Shown here: piece after piece, positions 17,696 through 25,992 of the stretch
Layout: the number at the start of each line of letters is the position of its first letter
Position numbering within the stretch: position 1 is the stretch's first letter
NCBI GenBank assembly: GCA_963760715.1
Contig: CAVXDY010000007.1
Span: 310,001 to 374,000 of the forward strand
DNA: 64,000 bases
DNA from: CAVXDY01 sp963760715
GTDB lineage: Bacteria > Actinomycetota > Thermoleophilia > Miltoncostaeales > Miltoncostaeaceae
Direction of reading: 5' to 3'
Made by a program: the position numbers and the translations under genes
The notes under the pieces: generated by a model
The model's database searches: none
What the model was told of the DNA's origin: nothing
The model's input: the letters and a program-made list of their open reading frames with translations, nothing else

Positions 17696-17802
17696 CGCGC
17701 CACCTCCCGTTCCGTGGGCCGTCCCTCAAGACTAGGCGGCGGCGCAGGCTCGCGCGCCCGGTCGCGCTCGAGGCCGCCCGGTTGCGACCTATCCTGGCGC
17801 CC

Positions 17803-18393
17803 GTGGCGATCCGGATCCAGAGCACGCGCGACCGCGACGTGGCCGACGCGGACCTGAAGCGGCTCCTCACCGAGGCCTACGTGGACGCCGGCTTCACGGC
17901 GCCGGACCGCGCGTCGGAGATCTTCGCGCCGGCCGCGGTGCGGGCGCGCGGCGAGATCCTGTGCGCATGGCTCACCGAGCCGCCCGGCCTCGCCGGGATG
18001 GTGATCGTGGCGCTGCCGGCCTCTCCGGCGAGGCGCTTCGCCGGCGACGACGAGGCCGAGATGCACCTCCTCGCGACCGCGAGCGCATGCCGGCGCATGG
18101 GCGTCGGGCGCGCCCTGGTCGATGCGGCCATGGATCACGCGCGGGCCGCGGGGCTCCGCCGCATGCTGCTCTGGACGCAGACCTCGATGCACGCCGCCCA
18201 GAGGCTCTACGCCTCGGCCGGCTTCGTCCGCGAACCCGAACGCGACTTCGCCGAGGGCGGCCGGCGCTTCCTCTTCTTCGCAGCGGACCTCGGCGAGGAC
18301 CCACCTCCGCGCCCTACGGAACCAGCGCCGCCAGGTCGGGCGCCACCTCGTCGGGCGCCGGCTGGAGGCCGGCCAGCCCCCGCTCGCCCGTGA
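17803..18393 (+). CDS. GNAT-family N-acetyltransferase
   Basis: About 196 residues starting at GTG 17803. The acetyl-CoA-binding motif A reads EMHLLATASACRRMGVGRALV (R-x-x-G-x-G/A), followed by MLLWTQTSMHAAQRLYASAGF, the typical GNAT motif B with the Asn/Tyr region. The substrate is unknown. The proline-rich C-terminal tail overlaps the convergent HAD gene by 80 bases, so the biological end may be earlier or the overlap real. Confidence 0.75.
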   Translation: MAIRIQSTRDRDVADADLKRLLTEAYVDAGFTAPDRASEIFAPAAVRARGEILCAWLTEPPGLAGMVIVALPASPARRFAGDDEAEMHLLATASACRRMGVGRALVDAAMDHARAAGLRRMLLWTQTSMHAAQRLYASAGFVREPERDFAEGGRRFLFFAADLGEDPPPRPTEPAPPGRAPPRRAPAGGRPAPARP

Positions 18394-19054
18394 CGCCGCT
18401 CAGGACCAGCGCGAACCGGGCGCCGAGGGCCCGGGCGAGCGCCCCGTCGGTGGACGGCCGATCACCGACCACCGTCGCCACGGATCCAACCCGCTCCGCC
18501 ACGAGATGCCGCATCGGCGCGTGGGGCTTGCCCGCGACCTCGGGGGTCGCGCCCGAGGCGTAGGCCACCGCGGCCAGGAGGGCGCCCGCACCGGGGAGCA
18601 GGCCGTCCGGCGTCGGGAAGGTGGCGTCCTCGTTGGTGCCCACGAGCCGGGCCCCGGCGCGAACCGCGTCGGCGGCGCGGGCCAGGCGCGAGAAGTCGAA
18701 CTCGCGGTGCCACCCCACCACGACCGCGTCAGCGGGCCCCGCCTCCACCATCCGCACGCCCCGCGCCGCGAGCGCCTCGCGCACGCCGGGGCCTGCGCAG
18801 GCCAGCGCGGTGGAGCCCGGCGGGAGCATGGTCGCCGCCGCCTGGGCGGACGTGAGGAGATCCTCAGGGGCGGTCGCGACGCCCATCCGGTCCAGCTTCG
18901 CGAGGTGCTCGGCGATCGTCGGACCGGAGTTGTTGGTGAGGAAGACGACGCGCCCGACGCGCGTCCTCAGGCGGGCGACCGCCTCGGCCGCCCCCGGGAT
19001 GGGCATCTCCCCGCGCCAGAGGACGCCGTCCAGGTCGAGGGCCCACGTCGCCAC
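18314..19054 (-). CDS. HAD-superfamily hydrolase, subfamily IIA (NagD-like)
   Basis: 246 residues with the HAD motifs: LDLDGVLWRG (nucleophile Asp8), VVFLTNNSG (motif II Ser/Thr), the Lys in EVAGKPHAPM, and VVGDRPSTDGALARALG (motif IV acidic pair). A C2-type cap lies between motifs II and III. The family dephosphorylates sugar or nucleotide monophosphates. The GTG at 19054 begins it. The first 26 codons are duplicated at 20663-20745 in a chimeric fragment. Confidence 0.85.
   Translation of the reverse strand: MATWALDLDGVLWRGEMPIPGAAEAVARLRTRVGRVVFLTNNSGPTIAEHLAKLDRMGVATAPEDLLTSAQAAATMLPPGSTALACAGPGVREALAARGVRMVEAGPADAVVVGWHREFDFSRLARAADAVRAGARLVGTNEDATFPTPDGLLPGAGALLAAVAYASGATPEVAGKPHAPMRHLVAERVGSVATVVGDRPSTDGALARALGARFALVLSGVTGERGLAGLQPAPDEVAPDLAALVP
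18971..19053 (-). repeat. 83-bp direct repeat, copy 1 (5' end of HAD gene)
   Basis: This stretch, the start of the HAD hydrolase gene, recurs in the same orientation at 20663-20745 with only a few substitutions. The copies bracket the FAD oxidoreductase gene. Confidence 0.9.
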
Positions 19055-19099
19055 GGGCGGCAGTCTCCCACGCCCGCCCGCGGTAGGTTCACGAGAGCC

Positions 19100-20200
19100 G
19101 TGACCACATCAGACCGGATCATCATCTGCGGGGCGGGGGCCATCGGCGCCTCGGCCGCGTACTTCCTCACCCAGCGCGGCGCGCGGCCGCTCATGGTCGA
19201 CCGGGCCCGTCCCGGAGCCGCGGCGTCCGGCAAGGCCGCGGGCTTCCTTGCCCTCGACTGGAACGAAGGGACGCCCCTCGATGAGCTGGCGCGGGCGAGC
19301 TTCGCCCTGCACCGCCAGCTGGCCGACGAGCTCGGGGCCGAGCGGCTCGGCTACCGGCCCACGGACGCGCTCATGACCGCGGCGGCCGACGAGGGGGACC
19401 TGGAGCGCTACCGCCGCCTGCCGAACCCGGGGTGGCTGGACGGCAACGTCGTCGCCCACGAGGTGATCGGCGGCCCCGCGACGACCGCGCAGGTGAACCC
19501 GCTGGGCTTCACGCGGACGCTCGCCGAGGAGGCGGTGGCCCGCGGCGCGGAATTGGTGACCGGCGTCGTCGACGGGCTGAGCGTGGACGAGGCATCGGGC
19601 GCGGTGACCGGCGTCTCCATCGACGGCGCCGTCCATCCGGCCGGCGTCGTCGTGCTCGCCCTCGGGCCGTGGACCAGCCAGGCCCAGCGGTGGGTCGCCC
19701 TGCCGCAGGTGTTCGGGACCAAGAGCGCCAGCATCGTCCTGGGCGCCGACGTGCCGGCCCAGGTCGTGTTCAGCGAGTTCATCGACCGCGACGGCCGGCG
19801 GAGCACGATCGAGATGTACCCGCGGCCCGGCGGGGCGGTGTACGTCGCCGGCCATCCCGAGCACGACGCCCTCCCGGACGACCCCGACACGATCGCGCCG
19901 AGCGACGGCGCCTGCGACGAGCTCCACCGGATCGCCGGCGTGCACGCGAGCGCCCTGGGCGAGGCGGAGGTGGTCGCCCGCTCGGCCTGCTACCGCCCCC
20001 TCACGGTGGACGGGATCCCGTTGATCGGCCCCGTCCCCGGCGTCCCGGGCGCGTACCTGGCCACCGGGCACGCATCGTGGGGGATCCTCAACGCCCCGGC
20101 CACCGGGCGGATGATCAGCGAGATGATCCTGGACGGCGGGTCGCACTCGGTCGACGCGAGCCCGTTCGCGCTCTCCCGTCTGCCCGCCGGGCGCATCTAA
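19100..20200 (+). CDS. FAD-dependent oxidoreductase of the DAO (glycine oxidase) family
   Basis: 366 residues. A Rossmann FAD site is at the very N-terminus (IIICGAGAIGASAAYFL), SGKAAGFLALDW provides the substrate-side loop, GVVVLALGPWT is the second FAD contact, and VDGIPLIGPVPGVPGAYLATGHASWGI is the conserved C-terminal motif of glycine/sarcosine oxidases. It would oxidise a small amino acid or secondary amine with O2 or another acceptor. The GTG at 19100 matches the fold's start. It is divergent from the HAD gene, with 45 bases between starts. Confidence 0.85.
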   Translation: MTTSDRIIICGAGAIGASAAYFLTQRGARPLMVDRARPGAAASGKAAGFLALDWNEGTPLDELARASFALHRQLADELGAERLGYRPTDALMTAAADEGDLERYRRLPNPGWLDGNVVAHEVIGGPATTAQVNPLGFTRTLAEEAVARGAELVTGVVDGLSVDEASGAVTGVSIDGAVHPAGVVVLALGPWTSQAQRWVALPQVFGTKSASIVLGADVPAQVVFSEFIDRDGRRSTIEMYPRPGGAVYVAGHPEHDALPDDPDTIAPSDGACDELHRIAGVHASALGEAEVVARSACYRPLTVDGIPLIGPVPGVPGAYLATGHASWGILNAPATGRMISEMILDGGSHSVDASPFALSRLPAGRI

Positions 20201-20213
20201 CGGCGGCGGGCCG

Positions 20214-20745
20214 CTAGCTGCAGAGGGCCTTGAAGGTCGCCCGCTGGGTGGCCCGACGCGAGGCCAGCACGCGCACCTGTCGCGTCACCGCCCGGCGGTG
20301 GGACGCGGAGCCCTTGTGGGAGGCGCGCTGCATCAACCTCATCCTGGCGGTCGTGCTCTTGATCCTGCCCGGAAGAATCGAGCAGCGGGCGTCGATGGCG
20401 AACGCGCCGGGTCTGCGGTCACGGTGCCGTTCACCGTGGGTGGCCCGATATCGAACGGCAGGGGCGATCCGTCAACCGTCACGTCGAAGGAATTGGAGAG
20501 CCCGTCGTGGTAGACGCCGTCGGCCGTCTGGTAGGTGAGATAGACGTCGTACCGACCGAGGGGAGCGTCTGACGGGAGCTTGAAGCTCCCTGAGCCGACC
20601 CATACGTCTCCGTGGGCGAGCTGGATGTTGTCCTCGGCAGAGAGCCACGTAGGGGTCCACGAGCGGGTGACCGCCTCGGCCGCCCCCGGGATGGGCATCT
20701 CCCCGCGCCAGAGGACGCCGTCGAGGTCGAGGGCCCACGTCGCCA
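20214..20745 (-). pseudogene. Chimeric fragment: HAD 5' end fused to a secreted beta-sandwich protein tail
   Basis: The first 26 codons copy the HAD hydrolase start (ATWALDLDGVLWRGEMPIPG). They run directly into an unrelated stretch with an Ig/carbohydrate-binding look (GSGSFKLPSDAPLGRYDVYLTY, SNSFDVTVDGSPLPF). The reading then changes frame near 20390 to ARCSILPGRIKSTTARM and a basic tail ending at TAG 20214-20216. No signal peptide or complete domain remains. It looks like recombination that fused a duplicated gene start to the 3' end of a lost secreted protein gene. Confidence 0.65.
20663..20745 (-). repeat. 83-bp direct repeat, copy 2
   Basis: Second copy of the HAD gene start, here with an ATG instead of GTG. 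The segment between the copies (19054-20662) is 1.6 kb. Confidence 0.9.
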
Positions 20746-20780
20746 TGGCGCCCGCGTCACGCCCAGCTGACGCGAGGGGC

Positions 20781-21230
20781 TCATCCACTCGAGAGCGATG
20801 CGCCGATGCGCCCGACGATCCGGGTGAGGTCGGCGACATCGCGGTCGTCCAGCGCATCGCCGAACCTCTGCTGCAGCAGCTCGTGGTGGCTCCGGCGCGC
20901 CTTCCTGACCAGCGCCCGGCCCCGCGGGGTCATCGCCGCGAAGGTCGCGCGGGCGTCGCGCGGATCGGGCTCTCGCCGGATCAGCTCCGAGGTCTCCATG
21001 CGGTCGAGCAGCTTCGAGAGCCCGGACGGTGAGAGCACGACCGACGAGGCCAGCTCGCTCAGCCGGAGCCGTCCGCCGGCGGAGTCCAGTTGGGCGAGCA
21101 CGTCGTAGCGGGCGATCGTCAGGCCGTGGTCGCGGCGCATCTGGGCCTCGAGCTGGTCCCAGAGGCGTGCCTGCGTGCGAAGGAGCGCCAGCCAGGCACC
21201 CATCCAGCGGTCGGGGTCGTCGTCGGCCAT
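20781..21230 (-). CDS. MarR-family transcriptional regulator
   Basis: 149 residues of winged helix-turn-helix: LTIARYDVLAQLDSAGGRLRLSELAS, the recognition helix SPSGLSKLLDRMETSELI, and the wing RREPDPRDARATFAAMTPRG. The ATG at 21230 is chosen because upstream codons resemble nothing. It is divergent from a VOC enzyme with about 100 bases between. That gap has a near-consensus promoter overlapped by an inverted repeat, so the regulator likely represses itself and the VOC gene. Confidence 0.9.
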   Translation of the reverse strand: MADDDPDRWMGAWLALLRTQARLWDQLEAQMRRDHGLTIARYDVLAQLDSAGGRLRLSELASSVVLSPSGLSKLLDRMETSELIRREPDPRDARATFAAMTPRGRALVRKARRSHHELLQQRFGDALDDRDVADLTRIVGRIGASLSSG

Positions 21231-21253
21231 GGCTCCAGCGTACGGCAGAACGA

Positions 21254-21298
21254 TTGACATGCCAAGTATCTGGCCGTATAAGTTGGCATGGCAAGCAT
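21254..21298 (+). promoter_or_regulatory. Consensus-like promoter overlapped by a MarR-type operator
   Basis: TTGACA at 21254-21259 and TATAAG at 21277-21282 are 17 bases apart. Arms ATGCCAAGTAT (21259-21269) and ATAAGTTGGCAT (21278-21289) form an imperfect inverted repeat spanning the promoter, and a further half-site-like ATGGCAAGCAT follows at 21288-21298. Repressor bound here would block RNA polymerase directly. Confidence 0.7.
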
Positions 21299-21329
21299 TC
21301 GACCCCGCACACGCGGCCGGGAGGCATCG

Positions 21330-21713
21330 ATGGCAGGCGCGAACAGGGCATCGGCGGTCATCTGCTCCACCGATCTCGCACGAAGCCAGGACTTCTATGA
21401 GAACAAGGTCGGGTTGACTCTTTCGCCGGAGACGATCGCGAACCATCTGTTGTTCGAGTGCGGCGACGGCACGACGCTGCTCGTCTACGGCCGTCCGGCG
21501 CCCAACAAGGCGGATCACACCCAGGTTCGCTTCTGGTCCGATGACGTCGAGGGCGACGTGAAGGAGCTGGCGGCACGGGGCGTCGTGTTCGAGGAGTACG
21601 ACTTTCCCGCCCTGAAGACCGTCGGGGGCATCGCGACGACCCCGGGCATCGGCACCTCGGCGTGGTTCAAGGACCCGGACGGCAACACCCTGGCCCTGTT
21701 CCGGCCGGAGTAG
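21330..21713 (+). CDS. VOC-family (glyoxalase/dioxygenase fold) protein
   Basis: A 127-residue single VOC unit: STDLARSQDFYENKVGL opens the first beta-alpha-beta-beta-beta half, and SAWFKDPDGNTLALFRPE is the classical second-half end with a metal-ligand Glu. The ATG at 21330 follows GGGAGG; an ATG at 21288 lies at the predicted transcription start and is less likely. The substrate is unknown; small VOC proteins detoxify electrophiles or bind drugs. The divergent MarR gene suggests induction by such a compound. Confidence 0.85.
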   Translation: MAGANRASAVICSTDLARSQDFYENKVGLTLSPETIANHLLFECGDGTTLLVYGRPAPNKADHTQVRFWSDDVEGDVKELAARGVVFEEYDFPALKTVGGIATTPGIGTSAWFKDPDGNTLALFRPE

Positions 21714-21762
21714 ATCGATCGGCGGGAGGGGCTCGTGCTGAACCGCGAGGGATCGGAGCGGC

Positions 21763-22188
21763 TCAGCCGGGCGACGGGCCCCTCGCCGACCACGTGCGCC
21801 ACTCGGCGAGATCCACCGCGACGACCGGCCCGGCCGGCGGGTCCCGCCGGTACTGGGGGTACTTCTCGCCCAGGAGCTCGAGCGCGCCGAGAGCCTCCTC
21901 GCCGCCGTCCAGGATGCGGGCCGGCCCCCGGAGGCGGGCCCACCAGAGGCGCGACCAGTCCTCCTCGTAGTGGTCCACGAGCACCGTGGCGAAGGGGCGC
22001 TCGCGGAGGTTGCGCAGGCGCCGGAGGTCGCGCGAGGTCTTCGGCTTCTGGTCGACCGCGCTGTAGAGGCGCTCCTCCGCGACCGCGAAGCAGATCGGCA
22101 CGAGGTGGGCGCGGCCGTCCGCCTCGATCGTCGCCAGCCGCGCGACCCGCGCCTCGGCGACCCGCCGCCGGATCTCCGCCTCCTCCAT
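21763..22188 (-). CDS. PPOX-class F420/FMN-dependent oxidoreductase
   Basis: 141 residues of split-barrel flavin-binding fold. It has the typical opening RVARLATIEADGRAHLVPI (flavin phosphate site), KPKTSRDLRRLRNLRERPFATVLVDHY in the middle, and the C-terminal DLAEWRTWSA. It matches the small F420-binding PPOX proteins common in actinobacteria that reduce unsaturated or nitro compounds. The start EEAEIRRRV at ATG 22188 is set by the fold. It is divergent from an LLM-type F420 enzyme, supporting F420 use by this organism. Confidence 0.8.
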   Translation of the reverse strand: MEEAEIRRRVAEARVARLATIEADGRAHLVPICFAVAEERLYSAVDQKPKTSRDLRRLRNLRERPFATVLVDHYEEDWSRLWWARLRGPARILDGGEEALGALELLGEKYPQYRRDPPAGPVVAVDLAEWRTWSARGPSPG

Positions 22189-22281
22189 GCCGGGCAGTCT
22201 GCCCCACGCCGCCGGCATCGGTCGCGGGGCGGAGCGGCCACCTATGATGCGGCCACGAATCCGACCCGGAGGACCGCGCCC

Positions 22282-23205
22282 ATGCGCCTCGGATACTTCC
22301 TGCCGCAGATGGGGCCCGCCGCCGGGCCGGACGCCATCACCGCCGTTGCGCGACACGCCGAGGAGATCGGCTGGGACTCCCTGTGGGTCACCGAGCGCCT
22401 GCTCTGGCCGGTCGAGCCCCAGAGCCCCTACCCCTCACCGGACGGCGTGCTCCCGGACGTCTATAAGACGGTGGTCAACCCGCTCTCGGCGCTGACCTTC
22501 GTGGCCGGCCAGACCAGCCGGATCGCCCTCGGCACCAGCGTCCTCAACATCCCCTGGTACAACGCCACCCTGCTCGCCCGGCAGTTGACGGCGATCGACG
22601 TGCTGTCCAAGGGCCGCCTCCGGGTGGGCTTCGGCACGGGGTGGTCCCTGGACGAGTACGAGGCCGTGGGGGTGCCGTGGAAGGAGCGCGGCCGGCGCGC
22701 GGACGAGAACCTGGCGGCCCTCGAGGCCATCTGGAGCCCCGACCCGGTCTCGTTCGAGGGGGAGCACCTCACGATCGCGCCCTCGGTCATCGGCCCGAAG
22801 CCGGTGCAGACGCCGCACCCGCCGATCTACATGGCGGCCTACACGCCGGCGGCGATGGCCCGCGTCGCGCGCTTCGCGGACGGCTGGATGCCGGTCGGGG
22901 TCCCGCTCGAGGGGATCGCGCCCATGCTCGCCCAGATCCGGTCGATGGCGAAGGACGCCGGGCGCGACCCCGAGGCGCTCGAGCTCATCGCCCGCGGCAA
23001 CCTGGAGATCACCGACAAGCCGATCGACGGCGAGCGGTTCATCTACACCGGCACGCTGGAGCAGATCGGCGAGGACATCGCCGCGGTGCGCGCGGTCGGG
23101 GCCTCCGAGATGCTGCTCGACATCACCTTCTCGCCGGACGCGAAGACCGCCGGCGACTTCCTGGCCCGCGCGGACGATCTCTGGAGGGTCGCCCAGGCAT
23201 CCTGA
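22282..23205 (+). CDS. LLM-class F420-dependent oxidoreductase
   Basis: 307 residues of TIM barrel. The start RLGYFLPQMGP is followed by EEIGWDSLWVTERL, RIALGTSVLNIPW (the non-prolyl cis-peptide region that bends F420) and GRLRVGFGTGWSLDEYEAVGV. It ends with the usual TPEQIGEDI-like segment GTLEQIGEDIAAVRAVG. It would transfer hydride between F420 and an unidentified substrate. The ATG at 22282 has GGAGGA about 14 bases upstream. It is divergent from the PPOX gene. Confidence 0.9.
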   Translation: MRLGYFLPQMGPAAGPDAITAVARHAEEIGWDSLWVTERLLWPVEPQSPYPSPDGVLPDVYKTVVNPLSALTFVAGQTSRIALGTSVLNIPWYNATLLARQLTAIDVLSKGRLRVGFGTGWSLDEYEAVGVPWKERGRRADENLAALEAIWSPDPVSFEGEHLTIAPSVIGPKPVQTPHPPIYMAAYTPAAMARVARFADGWMPVGVPLEGIAPMLAQIRSMAKDAGRDPEALELIARGNLEITDKPIDGERFIYTGTLEQIGEDIAAVRAVGASEMLLDITFSPDAKTAGDFLARADDLWRVAQAS

Positions 23206-23213
23206 GCAACTGG

Positions 23214-23231
23214 GGCGCGCCCGCGCGCGCC
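23214..23231. terminator. GC hairpin between convergent genes
   Basis: GGCGCGC (23214-23220) and GCGCGCC (23225-23231) pair perfectly around a 4-base loop, 9 bases after the F420 oxidoreductase stop and just before the LigD polymerase stop. There is no T-tract. Confidence 0.5.
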
Positions 23232-23236
23232 GGTCG

Positions 23237-24265
23237 TCAGTCGTCCGTGACGGGCGGCTTCCGGGCCCGGCTCGGGGCGACCCGCGGTGCCTCGTCGGGC
23301 ATCTTCGGGTACACCGGCGGCCACGGGTTGTCGGGGATGCCCGCGGCGAGGTCGGCGCGGTAGCGCTCGAGGAGCGGCTCGATCGACTGCGGCGCATCGT
23401 CGATCGCGGCCCACGGATCTCCGAGATCCTCGAGGCGCGCCGGCACGGTCCGGATCGACAGCTCGTCCGGGACGATGGCGGCCAGCTCGTCCCAGGCGAA
23501 CGGGGTCAACACCTGGGCGCCGACGCGCGCGCGCACGCACCAGGCGCCGAACACCGTCTTGTGGGGGGCGTTCTGGTTGAAGTCGATGAACACCCGCGCG
23601 CCGCGCTCCTCCTTCCACCAGGCGCCGGTGATCAGGTCGGGGCGGCGGCGCTCCATCTCCCGGGCCACCGACACCGCCGCCTGGCGCACCGCGATCGAGT
23701 CCCGCCCCGGCTCCACGCGCACGTACAGGTGCAGGCCACGGTTCCCGGTGGTCTTGGGGAAGGCGACGACGCCGAGCTCCTCGATGAACGCGCGCACCTC
23801 GGTGGCCGCCTCGCGCACCATCTCGAACGTGACACCGGGGGAGGGGTCGAGGTCGAGGCGGAGCTCGTCGGTCTGCTCCGGTGCCGATGCGCGGTACGGC
23901 CAGGGGTGGAACCCCAGGCAGCCCTGGTTCGCCGCCCACACCACGTGCGCGATGTCGGCCATCACGATGGCCCGCGAGGTCGTTCCGTTCGGCGTCGAGA
24001 CCGTCGTCGTCTGCAGCCACTCCGGCGCCGTCTGCGGGATGCGCTTCTGGAAGAAGGACTGCCCGGTGGCGCCGTTGGGGAAGCGCTGCAGGAGCGTCGG
24101 CCGGTCGCGCACGGTGCGCATCAGCGGCTCGGCGACGGCGAGGTAGTACCGGGCGAGGTCGGCCTTCGTCTCGCCGTGCTCCGGGAACATCACCTTGCCC
24201 GGGTTGCTGATGGCGACGACCCGCCCGCCGGCGTCCAGCTCGAGCTGCTCGACCTCGGCCGCCAC
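23237..24265 (-). CDS. Stand-alone LigD-type polymerase/primase domain
   Basis: 342 residues of the archaeo-eukaryotic primase-like POL domain of NHEJ ligase D. It has the catalytic acidic motif LRLDLDPSPGVTFEMV, GLHLYVRVEP, IDFNQNAPHKTVFGAWCVRARVGAQVLTPFAWDEL and the N-terminal ISNPGKVMFPE. There is no ligase or phosphoesterase domain, and no Ku gene in the window. In actinobacteria the POL module is often separate and fills gaps or adds ribonucleotides during end joining. GTG 24265 is the start. Confidence 0.9.
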   Translation of the reverse strand: MAAEVEQLELDAGGRVVAISNPGKVMFPEHGETKADLARYYLAVAEPLMRTVRDRPTLLQRFPNGATGQSFFQKRIPQTAPEWLQTTTVSTPNGTTSRAIVMADIAHVVWAANQGCLGFHPWPYRASAPEQTDELRLDLDPSPGVTFEMVREAATEVRAFIEELGVVAFPKTTGNRGLHLYVRVEPGRDSIAVRQAAVSVAREMERRRPDLITGAWWKEERGARVFIDFNQNAPHKTVFGAWCVRARVGAQVLTPFAWDELAAIVPDELSIRTVPARLEDLGDPWAAIDDAPQSIEPLLERYRADLAAGIPDNPWPPVYPKMPDEAPRVAPSRARKPPVTDD

Positions 24266-24289
24266 GCGACAACGCTCTCCCAGCCGCGC

Positions 24290-24697
24290 TCAGCCGGGCA
24301 GGGCGCCGAGCTGCTGCATCATCGCCATCGCGTCGAACACACCCCAGTGCTCGTGAACGAGGCCGTCGTCCGCGAAGCGCATGATGTCGATCACGTTCAC
24401 GTTGACGGTCCGCCCGGTGGCGGGCATCCCCATGAACTCACCCTCCTGGGTCCCCGTGAACCGCACACGGGCGACGAGCTTGTCTCCGCCGTCCACGACG
24501 TCCTCCACCGTCATCGCGAGATCGGGGAACGCCGCGATCTGCATGCGGAAGAAGTCCATGACACCGTCCCTGGTCGGACCGCCCGCGGGAAGCTCCTCGT
24601 GCTCGACGAAGTCGTCGGCCAGGAACTCTCCGAAGGCGTCGATGTCGTGGGCGTTGATCAGGTCGTAGAGGCGCCGAAGAGTCGACGTGTGATCCAT
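24290..24697 (-). CDS. SnoaL-like / NTF2-fold ester-cyclase type protein
   Basis: 135 residues: LRRLYDLINAHDIDAFGEFLADDFVEHE, FRMQIAAFPDLAMTVEDVVDGGDKLVARVRFTGTQ and NVNVIDIMRFADDGLVHEHWGVFD. This is the standard cone-shaped alpha+beta barrel of polyketide-cyclase-like proteins, most of unknown substrate. GAGGGAG precedes the ATG at 24697. It lies 24 bases upstream of the LigD polymerase on the same strand but has no obvious functional tie to it. Confidence 0.85.
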   Translation of the reverse strand: MDHTSTLRRLYDLINAHDIDAFGEFLADDFVEHEELPAGGPTRDGVMDFFRMQIAAFPDLAMTVEDVVDGGDKLVARVRFTGTQEGEFMGMPATGRTVNVNVIDIMRFADDGLVHEHWGVFDAMAMMQQLGALPG

Positions 24698-24812
24698 TCC
24701 CACTCCCTCTTGGTCGGTGATCCGAGTGGCGCGGAACTCGGTGAGGCTATTCACGGTCCGGCGTCTCAGCAAGCGTGATGAGATCGAGGCGGAGGACGAC
24801 GCCCGCTGCCCG

Positions 24813-24899
24813 TCAGGGGGTCGGGTCGCGGTTGAACAGGCGCTTGGCCCACAGGTACGCGAGCAGCCCGACAACGGAGCACCAGGCGATGGCGAGCAT
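24813..24899 (-). CDS. Possible 28-residue single-pass membrane microprotein
   Basis: ATG 24899 to TGA 24813 gives a short peptide with hydrophobic residues 1-18 (LAIAWCSVVGLLAYLWA) and a polar, positively charged end (KRLFNRDPTP). That is the pattern of small membrane proteins. There is no convincing ribosome-binding site and no family. It lies in a gap between a SnoaL-like gene and a hydrolase remnant. Confidence 0.25.
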   Translation of the reverse strand: MLAIAWCSVVGLLAYLWAKRLFNRDPTP

Positions 24900-25113
24900 T
24901 GACGGGCGACCCCGTCGCTGAGTGAATGACTGCCTCGCGTCCGTTGAGCGGAGGGTGGGGACGGGGGCGCATCTGACGCGAGCTCTCCGATGGCGACCTT
25001 CGACGCATCGATCACGAGGGCCAGGTCCTCGCAGGAGGACCTCACGAGCCACCACGAGCATTGCTCGGCCGATCCGCGGAGGCTTGCCGCGATCGGGCCC
25101 CCGCCTCGAATCG

Positions 25114-25431
25114 GTGATCTCGCGAGGCTTCACATACGCCGTCGCCTTCCACGGGTTCGACCAGGCCGGGATCCTCATCGGCGGCACGGCGCCCGACCCG
25201 CTCAAGCTGGAGATCCAATCAGCCCTCGAGCGCGCGACGCGCGGCTCGCGCATCAAGGTGCGCATCGCCGGGCCCGACGAGGGACTCGGCGGTGACGATC
25301 CGTGCAACATCGTGAACCGGCTCAGCGCCGGCGGGAACGGCATCCAGATCGAGCAGTCGCCCGAGGCCCGCACAGACCACTGGCGCCGCATCGCCGACGC
25401 GGTCGCCGAGGTGTACCGCCCGAAGTTGTGA
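25114..25431 (+). pseudogene. N-terminally truncated poly-gamma-glutamate hydrolase-like protein
   Basis: The frame holds about 105 residues of the C-terminal half of the poly-gamma-glutamate hydrolase/phage-replication-like family. Its diagnostic segments are AVAFHGFDQAGILIGGTAPD, KVRIAGPDEGLGGDDPCNIVNRL and the zinc-site region GNGIQIEQSPEAR. The N-terminal half with the first metal ligands (normally about 90 residues) has no counterpart upstream in any frame. GTG 25114 could start a shortened product, but the active site would be incomplete. Confidence 0.6.
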
Positions 25432-25640
25432 TCCCCGGCCGGTGACGCCTCCGAGCGGTCGCCGTCCTCGAGCCGCCTCCGCTGTGTCGTCGTGACGACA
25501 CTTCGAGCGTCGTGCGGGCGACGGTCGTGCGCGTACCCGGCTCGTACCCTCGGGACCGTAGTCACCCCCGTAAGTGGTCCGTGGGACCCGCTTCCCGCGT
25601 GGTCCCCACGGTTGTACCCGACCCTGAGGAGTCGAGCGAG

Positions 25641-25877
25641 ATGACCGCCACCACGCTCACCGCCCGCACGATGACGCTGGAGGGAGATCTGACGCTGATC
25701 CCCCAGACCACGGAGACCCATCTGGAGTGTCTCGTCCTCGACCACTTCACGCCGGATGAGCGCAACGTGGCCGACCTGCTCGCCGCCCACCTGGGCGCGG
25801 TGTACGACGGATTCGGCGAGCACCGCGTCGGGCGTGTCCGGATCGCGGTCACCGTCCTCGAGCCGCTCCGCATCTGA
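25641..25877 (+). CDS. Hypothetical protein, 78 residues
   Basis: ATG 25641 lies nine bases after GAGGAG. The product has a beta-type N-terminal segment (TATTLTARTMTLEGDLTLIPQ), then an amphipathic helix (DERNVADLLAAHLGAVYDGFGEHRV) and a short strand (VRIAVTVLEPL). It has no cysteine and no signal peptide. I do not recognise a family. It is isolated on the plus strand before an AraC-type regulator. Confidence 0.5.
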   Translation: MTATTLTARTMTLEGDLTLIPQTTETHLECLVLDHFTPDERNVADLLAAHLGAVYDGFGEHRVGRVRIAVTVLEPLRI

Positions 25878-25992
25878 CGGGGCGGCGGCCGCATCGAGGA
25901 GCCCTCGATCCCGAGTGGCGCTCCTCTCAGCGGCCTGGGTGCGGTTGAGTGCGCGGCTGGCCCGGCGCCGCGCGAGGCGCGATGATCCGCGC

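Noticed and set aside
20663..20745. A second functional HAD hydrolase gene
   Set aside because: Only the first 26 codons are present and they run into unrelated sequence.
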